From the NCBI GenBank assembly GCA_012521855.1, contig JAAYLO010000169.1:1-12400 (forward strand): 12,400 nt of DNA. Direction: 5' to 3'. Source of the stretch: Halanaerobiaceae bacterium (GTDB taxonomy: Bacteria; Bacillota; Halanaerobiia; Halanaerobiales; DTU029). The notes under the pieces are model-generated. The model saw only the letters and a program-made list of their open reading frames with translations. It ran no database searches and was not told the origin of the DNA. This document shows positions 7,399 through 12,400 of the stretch, one piece after another (the first letter of the stretch is position 1; the number at the start of each line of letters is the position of its first letter). A program made the position numbers and the translations under genes.

Positions 7399-8715
7399 AT
7401 GGGAATGAGAGAAAAGTATAACCTGGAATTTCGAAAAGAGATAACTGAGGATTTTTTGAAAACTGTCAGTGCCTATTCAAACTATCATGACGGACAGATT
7501 ATATTTGGAATAGATGAAAATTGCAAAGCAGCAGGAATAGACAATGTAGAAGATGAATGCAAAAGGATTGAGGATATGATCAATGAGTACTTAAACCCGC
7601 TTCCGGATTATAAAATTCAGGCAGAAAAATTCCTTGAAAAAAATATAATAATTTTAAGTATAATGAAAGGAAGGGAGACACCATATTATTTCAAAGGCAG
7701 GGCATATAAAAGACAGGATGTCCGTACTTTAGAGGTAGATAGATTTGAATTAAGGAGACTGGTAATTGACGGGCTAAATAAAGATTATGAAGAAAAAAAG
7801 GCATCAACTCAAAATCTGCATTTCGGGATATTGGAAGCAAAATTAAGAGAAAAAGAGGGAATAGAGAATATTAACCTGGATACTCTGGCAGATTTAAACC
7901 TATATAATAAAGAAGGCTATTATAATATTGCTGCAGAATTACTGGCTGACACAAACAATATAGAGCATGCAGGACTGGATATAGTAGTATATGGAAAAGA
8001 CGGTGTTCAGATATTATATAGAGAAATCTTCAGTAAAAAATCCCTATTGGCCCAATATGACAGGGCAGTGGAAATCTTTAAACGATATTATCAATATGAG
8101 GAAATCAGCGGGAAACAAATAATTAAAAGAGAGCTGATCCCGGAGGAAGCTTTCAGGGGCTCCCTTGTTTATGCAATATTAAATAGAGCTTTGGATATAT
8201 ATTTGTATATACAGGTGAATATGTATGAAGATAGAATAGAAATTATTATACCGGGAGGATTACCGGCGAGTATTTCTGATGATGAGAGTTTCTACAGTGA
8301 TATTATACTATTGCAGAACCCGGTAATAGCAGGAGTTTTCTACAGACTTTGTATTGTCAAAAAATTTGAATCATCAGTTACGGGGATTAAGAGAGTATAT
8401 AAGGGAAGCCTGACTGAAACGGAGTTTAGGATTTTTAAGGATAGTATATGTATAGTATTACCGCTTATTGAAATCAATAAATCCAGTTTATCAGAAGAAG
8501 AACTCTTTCTCCTTGATATCTTGAAAGAGGGAATAGAGCTTTCAAGACAGGAAATTGAAGAAAAAACAGGATATAACAGAATGAAGACCATCAGAAGATT
8601 AAACAGGCTTTTGGAGAAAGACTTAATAGAAAAACTGGGAAAAGACCCGGGAACAACATACAGGCAAAAGAAACCAGGCAAAAAACAGCACAAAAAACGA
8701 TTTATTGACAATTAA
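7399..8715 (+). CDS. AlbA_2-domain / RecG-C-like protein with winged helix (putative regulator)
   Basis: Residues about 7-125 read as an AlbA_2 (Schlafen-type) domain: LEFRKEITEDFLKTVSAYSN, then DGQIIFGIDENCKAAGID, ending in YFKGRAYKRQDVRTLEV. Residues about 250-345 resemble the HATPase_c_4 domain found after AlbA_2, with FRGSLVYAILNRA where REALVNALVHRDY is usual and DRIEIIIPGGLP (278-289) matching the DRIEI-NPGGLP motif. Residues about 364-424 form a winged helix-turn-helix (RQEIEEKTGYNRMKTIRRLN). The usual Asn/His/Asp of the first ATPase motif are altered, so ATP binding may be weak or lost. Such proteins are annotated as putative transcriptional regulators or 'ATP-dependent DNA helicase RecG-like', but there is no helicase domain. 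The basic tail (KKPGKKQHKKR) may contact nucleic acid. The gene is more A/T-rich than addAB, possibly acquired separately. Confidence 0.8.
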   Translation: MGMREKYNLEFRKEITEDFLKTVSAYSNYHDGQIIFGIDENCKAAGIDNVEDECKRIEDMINEYLNPLPDYKIQAEKFLEKNIIILSIMKGRETPYYFKGRAYKRQDVRTLEVDRFELRRLVIDGLNKDYEEKKASTQNLHFGILEAKLREKEGIENINLDTLADLNLYNKEGYYNIAAELLADTNNIEHAGLDIVVYGKDGVQILYREIFSKKSLLAQYDRAVEIFKRYYQYEEISGKQIIKRELIPEEAFRGSLVYAILNRALDIYLYIQVNMYEDRIEIIIPGGLPASISDDESFYSDIILLQNPVIAGVFYRLCIVKKFESSVTGIKRVYKGSLTETEFRIFKDSICIVLPLIEINKSSLSEEELFLLDILKEGIELSRQEIEEKTGYNRMKTIRRLNRLLEKDLIEKLGKDPGTTYRQKKPGKKQHKKRFIDN

Positions 8716-8744
8716 CAAATAATGTGATATTTTTAGATAAGAAC

Positions 8745-8755
8745 TTGTAATACAA
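8745..8755. promoter_or_regulatory. Palindrome TTGTAATACAA, likely GntR/FadR-type operator
   Basis: This perfect inverted repeat (TTGTA-A-TACAA) fits the TnGTnnnACnA pattern described for FadR-subfamily GntR operators. It sits 40 bases upstream of the GntR gene's start codon and overlaps the -35 element of the candidate promoter, as expected for autorepression. The match is seen directly; binding by the adjacent regulator is inferred. Confidence 0.55.
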
Positions 8756-8774
8756 CTGATAACTAAATTATAAA
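8745..8774 (+). promoter_or_regulatory. Candidate promoter of the GntR-transketolase operon
   Basis: TTGTAA (8745-8750), an 18-base spacer, then TATAAA (8769-8774) gives a reasonable sigma-A promoter. Transcription would start near 8781, leaving a short leader that contains the AAGGAG ribosome binding site about 7 bases before the ATG. The -35 half lies within the palindromic operator. Confidence 0.4.
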
Positions 8775-8795
8775 TATTATTAAAAGGAGTTAAAA

Positions 8796-9473
8796 ATGAA
8801 ATCTATTGAAAAGCGTGAAAGTCTGAGCAGACAGGTTTTTGAACAATTGAAGAAGGAGATACTCATGGGGAGATGGAAGCCAGGTGAGAAAATCCCTTCA
8901 GAAAATGAATTGTCAGAAATCCTTAATGTAAGCAGGGTAACGGTAAGAGAGGCTCTGCAGACACTGGTGGCCCTGGATTTATTAGAAAAGAAACAGGGAG
9001 AGGGGACCTTTGTCAAAGAATTTTCCGGAGAACTCTATATTGATGGCCTTTTACCTGCCTTTGTTAATTTAGAGGACTCTAAAATACATTCAGTTCATGA
9101 ATACAGAAAAATTATTGAAGTAGGAGCTATGGAATTGGTAGTGGAAAGGGTTACAGATGAAGATATAGACGAATTAAAGGAAATACTTAATAAAATGAAG
9201 CAATACCGCAATGACCTGGATAAATTTGCCCTGGAAGATCTGAAGTTTCATTTGACTTTATGCAGGATTACCAGAAATCCGATAATAGAAAAGGCCAATG
9301 ACCTGATGAAGGATTATTTGCAGGAATCTATGGTAGAAGTAGTCAGGGCAATGGGATCAGAAGACGGGATATATTATCATGGAGAGATCATTAAAGCAAT
9401 TGAGGACAGGGACAAGAAAAAGGTTATGAAGCTGATGAAAGAACATATTGACAACAATTTTAATTATATATAA
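8796..9473 (+). CDS. GntR-family transcriptional regulator, FadR/FCD subfamily
   Basis: This 225-residue protein has the standard two-domain build. The N-terminal winged helix-turn-helix (about residues 8-75) shows MGRWKPGEKIPSENELSEIL, NVSRVTVREALQTL and KKQGEGTFV. The C-terminal FCD domain (about 95-220) is all-helical and keeps the metal/ligand-binding set: Asp148-x3-His152 (EDLKFH), His195 (YYHGEI) and His217 (KEHIDN), with the spacings usual for metal-dependent FCD proteins. Such regulators typically repress operons for sugar acids, hydroxy acids or related metabolites and are released by the ligand. It stands just upstream of the split transketolase and dehydrogenase genes, and a matching palindrome lies in its promoter, so it most likely controls itself and that operon. 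The ligand is not predictable from sequence. Confidence 0.93.
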   Translation: MKSIEKRESLSRQVFEQLKKEILMGRWKPGEKIPSENELSEILNVSRVTVREALQTLVALDLLEKKQGEGTFVKEFSGELYIDGLLPAFVNLEDSKIHSVHEYRKIIEVGAMELVVERVTDEDIDELKEILNKMKQYRNDLDKFALEDLKFHLTLCRITRNPIIEKANDLMKDYLQESMVEVVRAMGSEDGIYYHGEIIKAIEDRDKKKVMKLMKEHIDNNFNYI

Positions 9474-9598
9474 TCTGCTGTTTTAAGTTTCTGTAATGAA
9501 TAGGGCATATATCAGTATGCTTCAGGATAACCTGTAATGCATCAAAGGGCTGACTGGCGGTCATTATTTTGAAAATAAAAAAGGAAGGGTGGTTTTAT
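9474..9598. other. Spacer with two CTGTAATG direct repeats
   Basis: CTGTAATG occurs at 9491-9498 and again at 9532-9539, 41 bases apart (about four helical turns). Each resembles one half (TTGTAAT) of the palindrome upstream of the GntR gene. They may be weak regulator half-sites before the transketolase genes, or chance. No terminator is apparent between the GntR gene and the transketolase. Confidence 0.25.
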
Positions 9599-10435
9599 GT
9601 GAAAGAATTAATTAAGGAGTTGGAGAGAAAATCGGTACAGATCCGGAAAAATATCCTGGAGTCCATCGGTATCAATAAAAAAGGCCATGTCGGTGGTTCC
9701 ATGTCTTCTGCAGACATTGTCACTGCTCTGTATTTTTATAAGATGAAGCACAATCCTGCTGCTCCTGATTGTCCTGACCGGGACCGCCTCATTTTCAGCA
9801 AGGGTCATTCCGTACTGGCCCAGTATGCAGCTTTGGCAGAAGCCGGATATTTTCCCAGAGAGGAGCTTAAAAAAACAAAGACACTGGGCTCAATACTACA
9901 GGGGCACCCGGAAATCCGGACCCCGGGGATTGAAGCCAATACCGGTTCCCTTGGCCAGGGTCTGTCAATAGGACTGGGAATGGCTCTGGCAGCCAGACTG
10001 GATGGACTGAAATACAGGGTTTATGTGATACTGGGCGATGGCGAGCTGGCTGAAGGCCAGATCTGGGAGGCTGTAACTGCTGCCAGTAATTTCAAAGCAG
10101 ATAACCTAATTGCCATCGTTGACCACAATAAAGTCCAGGCTACCGGGCCTATTGACAGGCATGAACTCGGTAATATAAAAGCCAGGTTTGAGGCAACGGG
10201 TTGGGAGACCATTGAAATTGACGGACACAACATGGAAGAAATCGTAAGTGCTCTTGATGCTGCAGATGAGGTAAATGGCAGGCCTACTGTTATAATTGCC
10301 CATACCATTAAGGGCAAGGGAGTATCTTTTGCTGAAAACAAAGCTGCTTACCATAATAATGGACTTACTGAAGAGGAATACCGGCAGGCTGTTGAGGAAT
10401 TAGAAAAATTACATATCGAGGTGGAAGGAAGATGA
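9599..10435 (+). CDS. Transketolase, N-terminal (thiamine diphosphate-binding) subunit
   Basis: This is the N-terminal half of a two-gene transketolase, which moves a two-carbon ketol unit between a ketose and an aldose using thiamine diphosphate. Visible family motifs are His30 in GHVGGS, His70 in SKGHS, NTGSLGQGLS, and the ThDP/Mg signature GDGELAEGQIWE (Gly146-Asp147-Gly148) ending at Asn177 in DHNK. The length of 278 is normal for the split form. I chose the GTG at 9599 because a long purine ribosome binding site (AGGAAGGGTGG, 9582-9592) lies 6 bases upstream. A longer frame from TTG at 9569 lacks such a site, and the ATG at 9597 is out of frame and followed at once by a stop. The stop overlaps the C-terminal subunit's start (ATGA). 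The substrate could be pentose/sedoheptulose phosphates or a specialised sugar phosphate. Confidence 0.92.
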   Translation: MKELIKELERKSVQIRKNILESIGINKKGHVGGSMSSADIVTALYFYKMKHNPAAPDCPDRDRLIFSKGHSVLAQYAALAEAGYFPREELKKTKTLGSILQGHPEIRTPGIEANTGSLGQGLSIGLGMALAARLDGLKYRVYVILGDGELAEGQIWEAVTAASNFKADNLIAIVDHNKVQATGPIDRHELGNIKARFEATGWETIEIDGHNMEEIVSALDAADEVNGRPTVIIAHTIKGKGVSFAENKAAYHNNGLTEEEYRQAVEELEKLHIEVEGR

Positions 10436-11358
10436 ACAGAGCAGATCAAAGAAAAGCTTACGGTGAGGAATTATTGAGTCTGGCGAGGGAAAATGAAAAT
10501 ATAGTGGCCCTTGATGCGGACCTGAGTGCTTCTACCATGTCCTGTTTTCTGGAAGCAGAGTATCCGGAAAGGTTTTTTGAAATGGGTATTGCCGAACAAA
10601 ATATGGTATCAACAGCTGCAGGACTGGCATTATGCGGGAAGATACCATTTGTAAATTCCTTTGCTGTATTTTTAACAGGCCGGGCTTATGACCAGATCAG
10701 ACAGGGAATAGCCCTTCCTGGCCTGAATGTTAAACTTGTCGGCTCAAGCAGCGGACTCTCTGATTTTGGTGACGGTGGTACCCATCAGTCAATAGAGGAT
10801 ATATCAATAATGCGTTCCCTGCCGAATATGACAATAATAGCACCACTGGATGCAGTAGAAACAAGAATGGCAGTAAGGGAAATGGTAAAATATAACGGCC
10901 CGGTCTATCTCAGGCTTTCCAGGTCTGAGCTGCCTGTACTTACTACAGAAGAATATCCTTTTGAAATAGGGAAAGTCAGAAAGATTACTGATGGAGAAGA
11001 TGTAACTATTTTTGCAAACGGCATCATGGTTTCGAAAGCGCTGGAAGCACACAGTGAACTGAAAAAGCGGGGTATATCAGCAAGGATTATTAATGTCAGC
11101 ACAATCAAGCCCCTGGATGTGGAAATGGTTAGAAAATATTCTGCAGATGTACGGGCTGTGGTGACTGCAGAAGAACACAGTATTATCGGGGGACTGGGCA
11201 GTGCTGTCTGTGAGGCACTGAGCACTGAAGCAGTGAAGATAAAAAGAATAGGCATCAATGATTGTTTCGGACAGTCAGCAGACAATTATGAGGAGCTTCT
11301 GGAATACTATGGGCTGACAGTCAGTGAGATAGTCAGGAGTGTAGAAGAAATTATATAA
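10432..11358 (+). CDS. Transketolase, C-terminal subunit
   Basis: This is the partner half of the split transketolase, containing the pyrimidine-binding and C-terminal domains. The catalytic glutamate that activates the ThDP aminopyrimidine is Glu55 in MGIAEQNM. Further family signatures are FVNSFAVFLTGRAYDQIR, GLSDFGDGGTHQSIEDI, LPNMTIIAPLDAVE and VYLRLSR, followed by a C-terminal domain with the usual VTAEEHSIIGGLGSAV. The length of 308 fits the family. The ATG lies in an ATGA overlap with the preceding gene, so the two subunits are probably made in equal amounts and assemble as a heterotetramer. A 22-base gap with a GAAAGGGG ribosome binding site separates it from the broken dehydrogenase. 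The same architecture is shared with 1-deoxyxylulose-5-phosphate synthase, but the split and context favour transketolase. Confidence 0.92.
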   Translation: MNRADQRKAYGEELLSLARENENIVALDADLSASTMSCFLEAEYPERFFEMGIAEQNMVSTAAGLALCGKIPFVNSFAVFLTGRAYDQIRQGIALPGLNVKLVGSSSGLSDFGDGGTHQSIEDISIMRSLPNMTIIAPLDAVETRMAVREMVKYNGPVYLRLSRSELPVLTTEEYPFEIGKVRKITDGEDVTIFANGIMVSKALEAHSELKKRGISARIINVSTIKPLDVEMVRKYSADVRAVVTAEEHSIIGGLGSAVCEALSTEAVKIKRIGINDCFGQSADNYEELLEYYGLTVSEIVRSVEEII

Positions 11359-11380
11359 AGTATAGAAAGGGGTTTTCAGC

Positions 11381-12271
11381 ATGAAAAAAATAGGTTTTAT
11401 TGGTCTTGGCATAATGGGCAGACCATTGGCCTAAAATCTTATTAAAGCGGGTTATGACTTGATAGTATATGACATTAACAAAGAAGCAGTAAAGGAACTT
11501 GTAGAATTTGGGGCAAAGGAAGGGACCTCTCCCCAAAATATAGCTGAAAATAGTGAAGTGATATTTACCATGCTGCCCAATTCGCCAGAGGTAAAAGAGG
11601 TTGTTCTGGGTAAGGACGGGGTTATTGAAGGTGCCAGACCAGGCCAGGTATTGATTGATATGAGTTCCATTGCCCCTCTCGTTTCCCGGGAGATTGCCGG
11701 CAGGTTGGAGGAAAAAGGGGTAGAAATGCTGGATGCCCCCGTTAGCGGCGGCCAGGAAGGGGCAGAAGCCGGTACGGTTGCCTTCATGGTTGGCGGCAAA
11801 GAAGAAGTATTTGAGGAGAATAAAGAGATCCTGGAAGTAATGGGCAGGAGTGTTACTCTGGTTGGGGATATAGGGGCAGGAGAGATAACAAAACTGGTCA
11901 ATCAGGTCATAGTGGGAATTAATATTGCAGCTATAGCTGAAGCCATGAGTCTCGGGAAAAAAGCCGGGGTAGATCCGGAAAAGATCTTTAATGCAATCCG
12001 GAATGGTCTGGCTGGAAGCCGTTGCCTTGAAGATAAGGCTCCCAGGATGTTTAGCGGAAAATATGATCCCGGTTTCAGGATGAGACTGCATGTAAAGGAT
12101 CTTACAAATGTATTTGAGACAAGCAGGGAATTGAATGTCTATATGCCTCTGACTGCCCAGGTAATGGAAATGATGCAGAAACTGCTGGCTGACGGGCATA
12201 CTGACGTGGACCACGCCGGTCTGGGATTATTTTATGAAGCAGCAAATAATATTTCTTTGAAAAAGGATTAA
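11381..12271 (+). pseudogene. GarR/HIBADH-family beta-hydroxyacid dehydrogenase with in-frame stop
   Basis: From the ATG at 11381, preceded by GAAAGGGG, the frame reads MKKIGFIGLGIMGRPLA, a typical Rossmann start (GLGIMG, residues 8-13), and then hits TAA at 11432-11434 (codon 18). It then continues as NLIKAGYDLIVYDINKEA and in frame to the TAA at 12271. Family members commonly have Lys here (PMAKNL), so an AAA to TAA change explains it. Everything else is intact: DAPVSGGQEGAEAGT (Asp118, Ser122), the catalytic Lys171 in KLVNQ, and the full C-terminal helical domain; the length of 297 codons including the stop is normal. The enzyme would be an NAD(P)-dependent reductase such as tartronate semialdehyde, 3-hydroxyisobutyrate or sulfolactaldehyde reductase. 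Restart at the downstream TTG (11459) would lose the nucleotide-binding loop. It is a recent null mutation or a base-call error. Confidence 0.85.
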
Positions 12272-12306
12272 AATTTCCTGATGAATGATTGAAAGGGGTC
12301 AGATAA

Positions 12307-12400
12307 ATGAAAGCAGTCGTAAAATATGCAATGGAAGATGGTTCAACTGAGCTCAGGGAGGTACCGGTTCCGGAAATCGGCCCTGAAGATGTACTGGTCG
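12307..12400 (+). CDS. Zinc-type medium-chain alcohol dehydrogenase, N-terminal fragment
   Basis: Only the first 31 residues are present before the right edge. They begin MKAVVKYAMEDGSTELREVP and continue VPEIGPEDVLV, the standard opening strand pattern (MKA...L.E.P.P...P.DVLV) of the GroES-like domain in the medium-chain dehydrogenase family (sorbitol, threonine and related dehydrogenases). The ribosome binding site GAAAGGGG lies 8 bases before the ATG and is the same as that of the preceding gene. The 35-base gap to the preceding gene places it in the same operon. It probably oxidises a polyol or hydroxy-sugar that feeds the pathway. The zinc-ligand residues lie beyond the window, so the exact subfamily cannot be told. 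Confidence 0.82.
   Translation, partial: MKAVVKYAMEDGSTELREVPVPEIGPEDVLV

Noticed and set aside
9569..9598. TTG at 9569 as the transketolase start
   Set aside because: It has a poor ribosome binding site, while the GTG at 9599 is preceded at 6 bases by a long purine-rich site and gives the usual family N-terminus.
11432..11434. Recoding of the internal stop (selenocysteine or pyrrolysine)
   Set aside because: The codon is TAA, whereas those recoding events use TGA and TAG, and family members commonly have Lys at this position.
11351..12214. 287-codon minus-strand open frame opposite the dehydrogenase
   Set aside because: The plus strand carries a clear GarR/HIBADH protein; the antisense frame has no family features and is a shadow.
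11459..12271. 270-residue protein from the TTG at 11459 as the true dehydrogenase start
   Set aside because: It would lack the GLGIMG nucleotide-binding loop, which is encoded just upstream in the same frame with a good ribosome binding site, and the TTG has no proper ribosome binding site.
1..12400. CRISPR arrays, tRNA/rRNA genes, insertion sequences
   Set aside because: I saw no regularly spaced repeats, cloverleaf or rRNA signatures, transposase genes or terminal inverted repeats anywhere in the window.

Overview
The window looks like chromosomal DNA of a low-GC, Gram-positive-type anaerobe (Bacillota/Firmicutes, possibly Halanaerobiales-like). The pointers are A/T-rich spacers, strong AGGAGG-type ribosome binding sites, heavy AGA/AGG/ATA codon use, an AddAB-type (not RecBCD) recombination pair, a FadR-type GntR regulator, and a transketolase split into two genes. 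The genus is inference; no rRNA or other marker is present.

Layout. (1) Positions 1-1236, minus strand: five consecutive small genes of unknown function. Two of them (1051-1236 and 579-734) are close paralogues whose 45-residue core matches at 42 positions although the DNA differs at about 25 sites, mostly silent. Between and downstream of them are two other small genes and a partial gene running off the left edge. (2) Positions 1237-1415: an A/T-rich divergent promoter region. (3) Positions 1416-7135, plus strand: a two-gene operon with an ATGA overlap, encoding a short AddB-like Fe-S nuclease subunit with no visible Walker A motif and a complete AddA-like UvrD-family helicase-nuclease. (4) Positions 7136-7398: a leader region without a convincing gene. 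(5) Positions 7399-8715: an AlbA_2 / RecG-C-like regulator-type protein with a C-terminal winged helix, visibly more A/T-rich than addAB. (6) Positions 8745-12400: a carbohydrate-catabolic operon: a GntR/FadR regulator with a perfect palindrome (TTGTAATACAA) in its promoter, transketolase N- and C-terminal halves overlapping by ATGA, a beta-hydroxyacid dehydrogenase (GarR/HIBADH family) broken by an in-frame TAA at codon 18, and the start of a zinc-type medium-chain alcohol dehydrogenase cut by the right edge.

How the genes work together. AddA and AddB should form a heterodimer that resects double-strand breaks. The right-hand operon appears to take a sugar, sugar acid or polyol through oxidation/reduction steps (alcohol dehydrogenase, hydroxyacid dehydrogenase) and a two-carbon ketol transfer (split transketolase), under control of the GntR protein. 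The substrate cannot be read from this window. The least explained part is the small-protein cluster on the left, which keeps nearly identical tiny hydrophobic proteins in duplicate. A distant R-body (RebB/killing-trait) relationship is possible but unproven.
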